Notes: a model not told the origin generated them from the letters alone. A DNA stretch of 23,539 nucleotides from CAYOLL01 sp964404765 [NCBI: uncultured Gemmatimonadota bacterium] (GCA_964404765.1 CAYOLL010000093.1:1-23539); one strand, 5' to 3'. Positions 8,430 through 16,139 are shown, counted from the stretch's first letter. Numbers and translations are program-made.

Positions 8430-9509
8430 TTACGACGTAAAAGCGCCGCGCAGGCTAAAGAAAAGCTGCAGCAGCGCCAATTGCGGATTGACATTAGTGC
8501 GGCTCAGGTTCAGCCGGGTTTCGTCAATCGCGTGCAGACTTCGCTCTACCGCCTCAAAGCGCAGCTTGGCGGCCGCCGGTCGAAGCTGCTCCATTAAATC
8601 GCCATTGGTAATATAGCGCGCGCCGTCGATTTGCGAATTGCACAACAACAAATCGCGATAGAGAATGGACAGAATCTTGAGCTGATGATCCAGGTTTTGC
8701 TTGGCCTTTAACCACTCATCCACCCGGGCCAGCAAAGACAGGGTTTGGTTTTGCAGCAAGGTATTGATCATATCGACTGCCGCTTGACGCTGGGCAAAAA
8801 GATCGGCCTCTTCCACGCCGATCACCTCGCCCAGGCTGCCGTTGGCCAAATGCCCCAACAGCCGGGCCAGCGTGGACGGCAGACTTTCGCGGGCAATCAA
8901 AGCCTGCTCAATCTCGTCAGGGTGCAGATTACGAAAACGGACCTGCTGACAACGCGAGCGAATTGTCGGCATCAACGCATGAATATAGTTGGAAGTCAAA
9001 AGCAAGAGAGTGCGGTCCGGCGGCTCTTCCAGCGTCTTGAGCAGGGCGTTGGAAGTCACCACATTCATTTTTTCGACTTCACGGATGATAATGACGCGAA
9101 CTTTGGCCTCGTAGGGCGGATAAATCAATTGTTTTTGCACTTCGCGAATGTCGTCCACAACAATGGAAACATTTTTATCAAAACGCAGCGGCTTATCCGG
9201 ATTAGCCGCTTTTTGACGGACCAGCTCCTGCACTTCTTCCGTCTTTAAAGTGGCCGGGCGGGGAAAAACCAGTTTGATATCGGCGTGATTGTGCGAGGCA
9301 ATCTTGCGGCAGGATGGGCAGTGGCCGCACGAGTCGGTTTCGCTGCGGCGGTCACAGTTGAGCCATTTGGCAAAGGCGATAGCGGTCGATTCCTTACCCG
9401 TGCCGCCCGTCCCGTAAAAGAGATAGGCATGCGCCATGCGCCCCTTGCGATAGGCGGTCAACAGGCAATTAATGGCGTCGGATTGACCGATGATGGATTG
9501 AAAGCCCAT
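8430..9509 (-). CDS. holB: DNA polymerase III delta' subunit (clamp-loader AAA+ protein)
   Basis: A 359-residue AAA+ clamp-loader subunit. The N-terminus MGFQSIIGQSDAI is typical. The P-loop is GTGGTGKE (33-40), with Glu where Ser/Thr is usual, as fits the non-hydrolysing delta' role. A zinc module uses Cys52, Cys61, Cys64 and Cys67. Later motifs include REVEKMNVVTSNALLKTLEE (143-162) and the SRC motif (185-187), whose Arg serves as the finger to the neighbouring subunit. It helps load the sliding clamp during chromosomal replication. No Shine-Dalgarno sequence precedes the ATG, although the protein start is convincing. A candidate promoter lies at 9561-9589. The lipid kinase gene follows on the same strand. 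Confidence 0.9.
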   Translation of the reverse strand: MGFQSIIGQSDAINCLLTAYRKGRMAHAYLFYGTGGTGKESTAIAFAKWLNCDRRSETDSCGHCPSCRKIASHNHADIKLVFPRPATLKTEEVQELVRQKAANPDKPLRFDKNVSIVVDDIREVQKQLIYPPYEAKVRVIIIREVEKMNVVTSNALLKTLEEPPDRTLLLLTSNYIHALMPTIRSRCQQVRFRNLHPDEIEQALIARESLPSTLARLLGHLANGSLGEVIGVEEADLFAQRQAAVDMINTLLQNQTLSLLARVDEWLKAKQNLDHQLKILSILYRDLLLCNSQIDGARYITNGDLMEQLRPAAAKLRFEAVERSLHAIDETRLNLSRTNVNPQLALLQLFFSLRGAFTS

Positions 9510-9560
9510 AAGAAAAAGCGATTAAAGTGGAAAATGAGACTAAAAGTAAAAAGCGTGAAG

Positions 9561-9589
9561 AGTATAAAGGGTGAGGCATAAACATGCAA
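9561..9589 (-). promoter_or_regulatory. Candidate sigma70-type promoter for holB
   Basis: Read on the minus strand: TTGCAT (9584-9589), a 17-bp spacer, then TATACT (9561-9566). The -10 box matches 5 of 6 consensus bases and the -35 box only 3 of 6. The implied start is roughly 45 nt before the ATG at 9509. Confidence 0.45.
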
Positions 9590-9704
9590 GTGAAAAACAG
9601 CGACTTTGATTGGCCGCTATTGACAGGTTGAGTGGATTTATTTAGATTGTAGACGGATTTTTAATGTAAACAGAAGTTTGCCACTTTTCATAATTGCACC
9701 GCGG

Positions 9705-10085
9705 CTCTTTTTAACCTGAATTATTCACCACGGAGACATAAAAGCACGGAGATATAGAGATTATCCTGAATTATTCATCAGCCACAAAGTCACCAAGACA
9801 CAAATAACAAATAATCACTAAGCTATTTAAACAAAAGATGTTATGACAATTTTGAATTATCCCGGCGTTAAAAACTAAAATTTTTCATAACTTTCGTGGA
9901 ACTTAGTGTTTTTGTGGCTTTGTGGCGTATCTTTGAATTTTTCAGGTTATAAGGGTTTTCGGCCAATTTCAACAAATAAATTGTATTTTAAAAAATTGCT
10001 TGTTGTTTTTGACTTTAACTTCTTATTTTATCAATTCTCTGTGATCTCCGTGTCGCCGTGGAATGAATAATCCAGGTTAAAAGAG
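9705..10085. repeat. Outer palindromic element E, interrupted by element A2
   Basis: The left arm (9705 on: CTCTTTTTAACCTGAATTAT, then TCACCACGGAGACA) pairs with the inverted right arm (back from 10085: CTCTTTTAACCTGGATTATT, then CCACGGCGACACGGAGATC). Between the arms lies a second complete palindrome (9765-9946). The rest is AT-rich. The region fills most of the 614-bp gap between the divergent holB and cystathionine beta-synthase-type genes. I see no gene in it. The right arm ends 39 nt before the next start codon, so that gene's promoter must lie in or just beside the repeat. Confidence 0.75.
9765..9946. mobile_element. Hairpin element A2 (182 bp) nested in element E
   Basis: The ends are CCTGAATTATTCATCAGCCA and, inverted, CCTGAAAAATTCAAAGATAC. 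They continue into GCCACAAAGTCACCAAGACA against GCCACAAAGCCACAAAAACA. TTAT flanks both sides (9761-9764, 9947-9950), a possible 4-bp target duplication. It is the same family as the outer arms at 6598-7487. Non-coding. Confidence 0.7.
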
Positions 10086-10123
10086 ACGTCTCATCATTCT
10101 ATTCAAGCTTAAGGAGTTTTTTT

Positions 10124-11095
10124 ATGCGCGCCAACAATATCCTGGAAGCCATCGGCAACACCCCGTTAGTCAAGCTTAATAAAATCGGACGGGAAACGCC
10201 TGCGACGATCTGGGTCAAACTGGAATATCTCAATCCCTCGGGCAGCGTCAAAGACCGCATGGCATTATATATGGTTGAAGAAGCCGAGCGACAGGGCAAG
10301 CTGAAGCCGGGCGGAACTATTGTCGAAAACTCGTCGGGCAATACCGGTTCGGCTCTGGCCATGATTGCCGCACTGAAAGGCTACAAGTGCATTATCACCA
10401 TGCCGGATAAAATGAGCGACGAAAAGAAAAATCTGATGCGAGCCTTTGGCGCCGAAGTTGTTGTCACCCGTACCGATGTGCCGGCCGATTCACCGGAAAG
10501 CTACTACTCCACCGCTCGTCGCATCGCCGCCGAAACCCCCAACTCCTACTACCCCGATCAATATAATAACCCCATGAACATTGAAGCCCACTATCGCACC
10601 ACCGGCCCGGAAATCTGGCGACAAACCGAAGGCCAAATCGATTATCTCGTCGGTGGTATCGGCACCGGCGGCACTGTCAGCGGTACTGCACGGTACCTCA
10701 AAGAACAAAGCCCAAAAATTCAAGTCGTAGCTGTCGATCCAATCGGCTCCGTCTTTTACGACTACTTTAAAAAAGGGGTTATGCCCGAACCTCATGTCTA
10801 CAAAGTCGAGGGAATTGGGGAAGATTATCTGGTCGAAGCCATGGATTTTAAGGTCGTTGACGATATCGTGCAAGTCAACGACGCGGAGTGCTTTGCCATG
10901 ACCCGGCGATTGGCGCGGGAAGAAGGTATTTTCGCAGGCGGTTCCAGCGGGGCTGCGGTTCACGGCGCGCTTAAATTGGCCGAAACCCTGAATGACGCCA
11001 AAAATATTATCGTCATTCTGCCGGATTCCGGTAACCGCTACTTAAGCAAAGTTTATAATGATGACTGGATGCAGAAGCAAGGATTTATAGCGTAA
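10124..11095 (+). CDS. PLP-dependent cystathionine beta-synthase / cysteine synthase family enzyme
   Basis: A 323-residue fold-type II PLP enzyme. Lys43 in NPSGSVKDR is the Schiff-base lysine, SGNTG (71-75) binds the substrate carboxylate, and GTGGT (180-184) holds the PLP phosphate. The C-terminal half (VEGIGEDYLVEAMD, VILPDSGNRYLSK, DDWMQKQGFIA) looks more like the catalytic core of cystathionine beta-synthase than like classical CysK. It would join serine or O-acetylserine with homocysteine or sulfide; the true substrate pair cannot be told from sequence. The protein ends where the regulatory CBS-domain pair of animal enzymes would begin, so it is core-only. AAGGAG sits 8 nt before the ATG. 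A strong hairpin follows the stop. Cytoplasmic, sulfur amino-acid metabolism. Confidence 0.9.
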   Translation: MRANNILEAIGNTPLVKLNKIGRETPATIWVKLEYLNPSGSVKDRMALYMVEEAERQGKLKPGGTIVENSSGNTGSALAMIAALKGYKCIITMPDKMSDEKKNLMRAFGAEVVVTRTDVPADSPESYYSTARRIAAETPNSYYPDQYNNPMNIEAHYRTTGPEIWRQTEGQIDYLVGGIGTGGTVSGTARYLKEQSPKIQVVAVDPIGSVFYDYFKKGVMPEPHVYKVEGIGEDYLVEAMDFKVVDDIVQVNDAECFAMTRRLAREEGIFAGGSSGAAVHGALKLAETLNDAKNIIVILPDSGNRYLSKVYNDDWMQKQGFIA

Positions 11096-11102
11096 AGTTG
11101 TA

Positions 11103-11135
11103 AGATGGCCGCCACCTTTGAGGTGGCGGCCATCT
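11103..11135 (+). terminator. Terminator-like hairpin after the PLP enzyme
   Basis: A perfect 14-bp GC-rich stem (AGATGGCCGCCACC, 11103-11116, with 11122-11135) closes a 5-nt TTTGA loop, 8 nt past the TAA. There is no immediate T-run; a TTTTT appears only about 16 nt later. It may terminate weakly or protect the mRNA 3' end. Confidence 0.6.
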
Positions 11136-11199
11136 ATCCTGCAATAGTGTTTTTAAAAGATATGTCTTTCCTTACACACATTCAATCCGGAGGCAATTT

Positions 11200-11739
11200 A
11201 TGAAAAAGTTTTTTTTCATTCTGATGATGCTGTCATGTAGTCCTAAAACGGAACAACAAACACAAGTTGTGGAGCAAAAAACGCCCGAAGCAACCCATGA
11301 AACAACACCATCAGGAGCAGCAATGAGTAACGAGAGAAAAATGGCAATGCTGGATGACTTAACCTGGATTTTGGGCAAATGGCAACGAACTGACGCCACT
11401 GAAACTTACGAGGTCTGGCAGCGCGCTGACAGCGCTTTTGTCGGCAAAGGATACACTATCAAAAATGGAAAGGAAGAAATTAGCGAAACGCTTCAACTGG
11501 CACAGCGCAGCGACGGCATCTACTACGTAGCCACTGTGGCATCCAATCCCGGTCCGGTCGCTTTCCGCATGGTCAGCCTGACGGCGCTTGGCGCGACGTT
11601 CGAAAATCCGCAGCATGACTTTCCACAGCGATTATTCTACCCAAAAAGCGAAACGGATACAATGCGGGTTGAAATCTCCGGCCCAACCAAAGACGGCGCT
11701 GTTCGCCAAATTCCATTTCCCTTTGTGCGGGTTCAATAG
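11200..11739 (+). CDS. Probable lipoprotein with DUF6265-like domain
   Basis: A 179-residue protein with a short basic/hydrophobic leader (MKKFFFILMMLSC) ending at Cys13, a plausible but weak lipobox (MMLSC). A flexible Gln/Thr/Glu-rich linker runs to about residue 42. The globular part has the pattern I associate with DUF6265: LTWILGKWQR (about 54-63), YEVWQRADSAFVGKGY (about 69-84), and FENPQHDFPQRLFYP near the C-terminus. The fold suggests a lipocalin-like beta barrel, but no function is established. GGAGG lies 7 nt before the ATG. If lipidated, it would sit in the outer or inner membrane facing the periplasm. It converges on the diguanylate cyclase gene with only 5 bp between stop codons. 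Confidence 0.75.
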   Translation: MKKFFFILMMLSCSPKTEQQTQVVEQKTPEATHETTPSGAAMSNERKMAMLDDLTWILGKWQRTDATETYEVWQRADSAFVGKGYTIKNGKEEISETLQLAQRSDGIYYVATVASNPGPVAFRMVSLTALGATFENPQHDFPQRLFYPKSETDTMRVEISGPTKDGAVRQIPFPFVRVQ

Positions 11740-11744
11740 CAGAG

Positions 11745-12812
11745 TCATACCGAACTTAGGAGCTCCATATAACTGACGACACGGTTCCGCCCCCCGCGTT
11801 TGGCTGCGTACAAAGCCTCATCCGCATATTGCAGCATTTTATCTTCGGATTGTGGAGCTCCTAAGTTTATATCGGTAACACCCAGACTTATCGTTACTTT
11901 GAGTTGCAAATCTTGATAATTATAGGTGGCGCTTTCGACATCGGCCCGGATTTTTTCGGCGACCGCCACGCCGCTTGATAGGGTCGTATTTGGCAAAACG
12001 ACCACAAACTCTTCACCGCCATAACGCGCCAGCACATCACCCTCACGCACACAGTTACCAATCCGTTGCGCAGTTTCCTTCAGCACAAAATCACCAATAA
12101 TATGCCCATGCGTATCGTTAAACGATTTAAAGTGGTCAATATCAAGCAATATGCAGACCAACGGGTTGCGATAGCGCTGACTGTTAATAAATTCCCGGAG
12201 TAGAACTTCCATAAGGTAAGAGCGATTAAAAATTCCGGTTAAACGGTCTGTTGTGGCCGCCCGATAAAGCGCCTCATTCTTCGCTGCCAATTCCTGATTC
12301 AAGCGCTCAAGCTCCGTCTTTTGCGACAAAATTTGCTCGTTTAAATTAAGCAAAATTTTGTAGCGAACGACTTCCGCCCCGGTTCGAGTATCGGATTCCC
12401 GCTGCCGATTGGCAATTGTGCGGGTTAAGTTCAACGTAATCGGCGGCAGTTGCTCCATGATCGAAAAAAAATTTTCGCGCTTAATAATAATGATAACGGC
12501 ATCCGTTCGGCAATAAGCATTCGTGGAGCGCGGCTCGTCTTCGATCAACGCCAGCTCCCCAATAAAATCGTTGGCCGTTCGTTGGATAATGTCCATTTCC
12601 TGCTGCCCGGCCAGACGCTTGGTAATTTGAACAGTACCCGCGGCGATCAAGTACATTTCATGAGCAAAACTGCCCTGCTCAATCAGCACATGGCCAGCCT
12701 TATAGTGGACTACTTCAAAAAGACCGGCGTCCAGCTTCAAAATTTGATCCGGATCAAGCCCCGCAAAAAACTTGTTCTTTGTTAAATATCCGGCAAGTTC
12801 AGTATTCTGCAT
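11745..12812 (-). CDS. Diguanylate cyclase with N-terminal cNMP-binding sensor domain
   Basis: A 355-residue cytoplasmic signalling protein. Residues about 10-138 form a CRP-like cyclic-nucleotide-binding domain (FFAGLDPDQI, GSFAHEMYLIAAGTVQI, IGELALIEDEPRSTNAY). About 155-185 is a coiled-coil linker (LSQKTELERLNQELAAKNEA). About 190-350 is a complete GGDEF domain: metal Asp224 in DIDHFK, signature RYGGEEF (GGEEF 265-269), and an intact product-inhibition site RxxD (Arg256, Asp259) five residues before it. It should make cyclic di-GMP from two GTP, probably controlled by ligand binding at the N-terminus. The ligand may be a cyclic nucleotide but the pocket cannot be proved. GAGAGGGGG precedes the ATG. 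The last residues (YMELLSSV) lie in one arm of an inverted repeat (11753-11867). Cyclic di-GMP often controls type IV pili and adhesion; no direct link is shown here. Confidence 0.92.
   Translation of the reverse strand: MQNTELAGYLTKNKFFAGLDPDQILKLDAGLFEVVHYKAGHVLIEQGSFAHEMYLIAAGTVQITKRLAGQQEMDIIQRTANDFIGELALIEDEPRSTNAYCRTDAVIIIIKRENFFSIMEQLPPITLNLTRTIANRQRESDTRTGAEVVRYKILLNLNEQILSQKTELERLNQELAAKNEALYRAATTDRLTGIFNRSYLMEVLLREFINSQRYRNPLVCILLDIDHFKSFNDTHGHIIGDFVLKETAQRIGNCVREGDVLARYGGEEFVVVLPNTTLSSGVAVAEKIRADVESATYNYQDLQLKVTISLGVTDINLGAPQSEDKMLQYADEALYAAKRGGRNRVVSYMELLSSV
11753..11867. repeat. 15-bp perfect inverted repeat inside the 3' end of the diguanylate cyclase gene
   Basis: AACTTAGGAGCTCCA (11753-11767) is repeated inverted as TGGAGCTCCTAAGTT (11853-11867), 85 bp apart. 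ACCGA-type bases flank both arms (11749-11753; inverted at 11872-11876). One arm encodes the protein's extreme C-terminus, the other the NLGAPQ segment of the GGDEF domain. Confidence 0.7.
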
Positions 12813-12872
12813 CCGATCCCCCTCTCAAAAAATTCAAGCTTTTATTTTGTCTTAGTTTTGCGTCGGAATAAA

Positions 12873-12985
12873 GTAATTGCTCAAAAAGTGGTGGTAAACC
12901 TAACCTTGCGAAGGCTTCAGTGCACGACTTCACAAGTTTTGCAGTAAAGCCTTCGCAAGGTTACCCACGCTTTTTGAGCAATTAC
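12873..12985. mobile_element. MITE-like element (113 bp) with perfect TIRs and 8-bp target duplication
   Basis: The ends are perfect 16-bp inverted repeats: GTAATTGCTCAAAAAG (12873-12888) and CTTTTTGAGCAATTAC (12970-12985). The complementarity continues inside as AACCTTGCGAAGGCTT (12902-12917) against AAGCCTTCGCAAGGTT (12947-12962). GGAATAAA lies directly on both sides (12865-12872, 12986-12993). There is no ORF. It sits just upstream of the diguanylate cyclase gene and so may supply or disturb its promoter. Confidence 0.85.
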
Positions 12986-12997
12986 GGAATAAATTGC

Positions 12998-13237
12998 TAA
13001 GGATTGTGTATTAAATAACTTCCGCATTTGGACGATTGAACTGTTCTCAAGCCCTGTAAGGGCGGCCTGTTTGTAGAAAGCGAACCACATCCGGATTAGC
13101 CCATCGGGGCGGCCTGTAAGACGTAAAAAAAATTCTATCCATTAAACGGGTCGCCCCGATGGGGCTGTAAAGTCTGCTACAAACAGGTCGCCCCGATGGG
13201 GCTTGAAATGCGGAAATTATTTAGTACACGTTCCTAA
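12998..13237. repeat. 240-bp palindromic repeat with four GC-rich modules, overlapping a stop codon
   Basis: The outer arms TAAGGATTGTGTATTAAATA (12998 on) and, inverted, TTAGGAACGTGTACTAAATA (back from 13237) both lead into TTCCGCATTT. Inside are four modules of the type AGCCCCATCGGGGCGACCTG, two in each direction (about 13048-13076, 13097-13120, 13148-13170, 13177-13205). The right end overlaps the TAG stop (13234-13236) of the oxidoreductase gene. Similar GCCCC-TCGGGGC repeats occur between genes in many environmental genomes. Non-coding. Confidence 0.75.
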
Positions 13238-14259
13238 AGCACATCGGTCAAAGCATGTTTTTTGCTAATTTCTTCTATAATTTGATAAGCCAGATGTAAA
13301 GCCCGGCGACCCTCCACTCCGCTTACCGTTGGCGGTTTTCCGGTTTGCACACAGTCGATAAAAGAGACCAATTCGGCACGCAAAGGCTCTTGATCTTCCG
13401 CATTGATATGCTTATGATCTATTATTTTTTTAGCGATCTCCTCCGGACTGGAGGCATCTTTAATTCGCGTGTAACCACTGGCATCTTTCTCAATCCAGGC
13501 CATCAGATCGGCCTTTTTTTGAAAAATATCGACCGTTTTGTTCAGCAAATCGACTGAAACATAGCAACTCCGCTGAAAGAAGCGGATTTTGCGCTCCACT
13601 TTGGCCGAAACCCGGCTGGTCGTGATGTTGGCTACACAGCCATTGACAAACTCCAGACGCACATTGACAATATCAATGCTCTGGCTAATCACCGGCACGC
13701 CGACGGCTTGAACAGATGCGACATTGCCGCCAACAAACCCCAAAACAATATCTAAGTCATGAATTGTCAGATCAAGCACGACAGACACATCGGTGCCGCG
13801 CGGATTAAATGGAGCCAGGCGATGGCATTCAATAAAAAGCGGCTGCTTAATATGATCATACGCCGCCATGATGGCCCCATTAAAGCGCTCAATATGACCC
13901 ACTTGCAGGACACGACCTTTTTGCGCCGCCATGTGAATCAGGTCATCGGCTTCCGCAACTGTCGTCGTAATAGGCTTTTCAACCAAAACATGGCAATTAG
14001 CCTCAAGCGCCTGATGAACTACTGCATGATGGCTTTGGGTTGGTGTGACCACACTAACAGCCTGGACCCTGGCCAAAAGGTCATCGAGCGCTTCAAAATA
14101 CTGGGTGTGATTGGCGACGGCGACAGACCTGCCCTGAGTCGGATTCGGATCATAAACGCCAACAAGATCGGCGCTATCAATGGCGGCATAGTTACGGGCA
14201 TGATGGCGGCCCAAATGACCGACGCCAATAACCCCAACCTTTAAACGATCATTAGACAT
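13234..14259 (-). CDS. Gfo/Idh/MocA family NAD(P)-dependent oxidoreductase
   Basis: A 341-residue enzyme with an N-terminal Rossmann fold (VGVIGVGHLGRHHARNY; GxGxxG-type loop at residues 9-17), the family EKP motif (VLVEKPI, 94-96) and the conserved DLTIHDLD (163-170) in the C-terminal catalytic domain. Members oxidise or reduce hydroxyl groups of sugars and inositols. The GHIERFN segment (121-127) is common in a subgroup that includes UDP-N-acetylglucosamine 3-dehydrogenases of lipid A synthesis, but no lpx gene lies here, so that role is only a possibility. ACGGAG sits 7 nt before the ATG. A strong terminator hairpin ends about 18 nt upstream, so the gene needs read-through or a hidden promoter. 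Its stop codon lies in the end of a palindromic repeat. Confidence 0.88.
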   Translation of the reverse strand: MSNDRLKVGVIGVGHLGRHHARNYAAIDSADLVGVYDPNPTQGRSVAVANHTQYFEALDDLLARVQAVSVVTPTQSHHAVVHQALEANCHVLVEKPITTTVAEADDLIHMAAQKGRVLQVGHIERFNGAIMAAYDHIKQPLFIECHRLAPFNPRGTDVSVVLDLTIHDLDIVLGFVGGNVASVQAVGVPVISQSIDIVNVRLEFVNGCVANITTSRVSAKVERKIRFFQRSCYVSVDLLNKTVDIFQKKADLMAWIEKDASGYTRIKDASSPEEIAKKIIDHKHINAEDQEPLRAELVSFIDCVQTGKPPTVSGVEGRRALHLAYQIIEEISKKHALTDVL

Positions 14260-14276
14260 GCTTTAGCTCCGTAATG

Positions 14277-14311
14277 AAAAAAAGCCACTGGCTATAATAG
14301 CCAGCGGCTTT
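14277..14311 (-). terminator. Rho-independent terminator of the pil operon
   Basis: On the minus strand, AAAGCCGCTGGCTA pairs with TAGCCAGTGGCTTT (one internal mismatch) around a 3-nt loop. The stem runs directly into a run of T residues (14277-14283). It starts 26 nt past the pilQ stop and ends about 18 nt before the next gene's ATG. Confidence 0.85.
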
Positions 14312-14336
14312 ATCATGCAAATTATCCGGCAACAGT

Positions 14337-16139
14337 TTAGTACATAGCTTGCGGTGATTCCGAAATAATAGTTGGCGTGATGAAAAACAGGATTTCGCGA
14401 TCGTTTCTCTTGGAACGCGAAGTGGTAAAAAAGAGCTTGCCAATTATGGGCAGTTTTGATAAAAACGGCAATGCCAATTCTGTTGACGTTTCATCATTTG
14501 AAATTAAGCCGCCAATAACAGCAGTGGCCCCGTTGTCCACCATGACCGAGGTTGTTGCCTTTTTGGTGTTGATCGCAAATGGAACGGATGCGCCAGTCGC
14601 CGCCGCCGCCAAAAGCGAACTAACTTCGCCGACGACTTCCAGCGTAATTCGCTGATTGGGGTTAACATGCGGCGTTACGCTTAATTGAACGCCGGTCTGC
14701 ACAAAACTGGTGGTGGTGTTACCGCTTGCATCACGCAAGCTATACGGAACTTGAACGCCGCTGTTAATATTAGCTTGCTTATGATTAACCACAGTAATGT
14801 TAGGCTTGGAAATAACGTGGGCCCGGCTATCCGTCTCCAAGGCGCTTAAAATAGAACGCAAACTTACAGTTGGCCGAACCCCTTCGGCTACGTTCAAAAA
14901 CTTGCCTACCTCTTCCGTCATTTTTTGGCTCAAATCCACCACAAGAAATTGTCCACCGGCAGTTGTTGACACACTGGGAGTCCATTCAATTCCTAAATCA
15001 CGACTCAAGTCACTTGAAACTTCAACAATCACCGACTCAATATTGATCTGCTCGGTGGGCTTATCCAGCTTCTTGATCAAATCCGTCAACCGGGTGATAT
15101 TGCCGGGCGTATCTGTCAATATAAGGGAGTTACTTCGTTTGTCGATCAACAACGAGCCGCGGTCACCCGGTTTAAGCGCCGATTGGATTTCGCTCGCAGT
15201 GCTGTATTCCACGCCGATAATTTGCGTTTGTAGCGGGATAACCTGCTCCAGGCTGTCAACAGCGCTTTGACCGCTCACAGTTTCATTTCGAATCTCATCC
15301 AGAGAGCTGATGCGCAAAATTTCGCCGGGTTCTTCCGTCACGCCATAGCCATTTATCTTCAAAATAATATCCAGCGCCGTCCGCACCGGCACATCCCGCA
15401 AGCTGACTGAAACGCTGCCCTTTACATCCGGGCTAATAACGATATTCTGATTAGTCCAGTTGGCAAACTGACGAATAATTTTGACCAAATCGCCATTCTC
15501 ATATTCGACGTTGATTAAAGTCTGATTCTCGGCGCTGCCGGATTTGGGTGAGAACGCAACCGCATCAGAGGCAGGCGTGGACTTGTCGGTTTTAATTTCA
15601 ACCTTGGGTGTTGTTGATAAAGGTTCCGTGACTAACTCACGGCCCTTGGAATAGAAAAAGGCTTCTGTTTTGGGCGGGCGCACATATTCATAAAATTTGC
15701 TGGCCTGCCACTGCGCAAAGGGCTCAGCCATTAGCGCGTCCAAAGCGATAATCAGATTCTTGCCTTCCTTGAACACCACGTAAGGCATTTTCTCTTTCAA
15801 ATCAATAATGATGCGTGTTTTTGGCGCGGTGTCTTCGGTAAAACTCGACCGGATGGCTACTACGCCGCCACGCTCAAGGACGTACGTCCGCGGGCCTGGC
15901 AAGTTATGCTCGGAGCCATTGCAATCGATCACGATGCGTGGCGGATTGTCGAGCACAAAATCTTTGTAATCAAAGGGGCCATTACCGTTAATGACGATTT
16001 GGGTCGTTTGGCCAAGTCGCTTAACAATCACATCATAAGCTTCGTGACCCGCGCTCCAACTAGAGGAAACGAGGGCGGCAAGCAAAATGGCGCCCAAAAA
16101 CCCGTATGGCTTCAAGTACCTTTTCATTTTCATGCTCAT
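14337..16139 (-). CDS. pilQ: Type IV pilus secretin PilQ
   Basis: A 600-residue outer-membrane secretin that lets the pilus pass through the outer membrane. A signal peptide (1-30, cut near SWSA-G) is followed by one AMIN domain (about 34-130, peptidoglycan contact), an STN/N0 domain (about 207-262, LINVEYENGDLVKIIRQFAN), one N1/NolW-type domain (about 296-365, ending IKKLDKPTEQINIESVIVEV) and the beta-barrel secretin core (about 420-595) with the conserved LPFLSKLPIIGKLF near the end. It is shorter than proteobacterial PilQ, mainly because it has a single AMIN domain. The start overlaps the pilP stop as ATGA (16136-16139), implying translational coupling. In-frame ATGs at 16133 and 16127 also fit the AAGGAA site, so the true start may be 2-4 residues later. 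Confidence 0.93.
   Translation of the reverse strand: MSMKMKRYLKPYGFLGAILLAALVSSSWSAGHEAYDVIVKRLGQTTQIVINGNGPFDYKDFVLDNPPRIVIDCNGSEHNLPGPRTYVLERGGVVAIRSSFTEDTAPKTRIIIDLKEKMPYVVFKEGKNLIIALDALMAEPFAQWQASKFYEYVRPPKTEAFFYSKGRELVTEPLSTTPKVEIKTDKSTPASDAVAFSPKSGSAENQTLINVEYENGDLVKIIRQFANWTNQNIVISPDVKGSVSVSLRDVPVRTALDIILKINGYGVTEEPGEILRISSLDEIRNETVSGQSAVDSLEQVIPLQTQIIGVEYSTASEIQSALKPGDRGSLLIDKRSNSLILTDTPGNITRLTDLIKKLDKPTEQINIESVIVEVSSDLSRDLGIEWTPSVSTTAGGQFLVVDLSQKMTEEVGKFLNVAEGVRPTVSLRSILSALETDSRAHVISKPNITVVNHKQANINSGVQVPYSLRDASGNTTTSFVQTGVQLSVTPHVNPNQRITLEVVGEVSSLLAAAATGASVPFAINTKKATTSVMVDNGATAVIGGLISNDETSTELALPFLSKLPIIGKLFFTTSRSKRNDREILFFITPTIISESPQAMY

Noticed and set aside
8381-8494. N-terminal extension of the lipid kinase to an upstream start at 8494.
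   Set aside because: It overlaps the end of holB, adds a Cys/Arg-rich stretch outside the family, and ATG 8380 has a ribosome site and gives the normal N-terminus.
10006-10040. TTGACT box in the right half of element E as promoter of the PLP enzyme gene.
   Set aside because: No acceptable -10 box at normal spacing; it is in AT-rich repeat DNA where such matches arise by chance.
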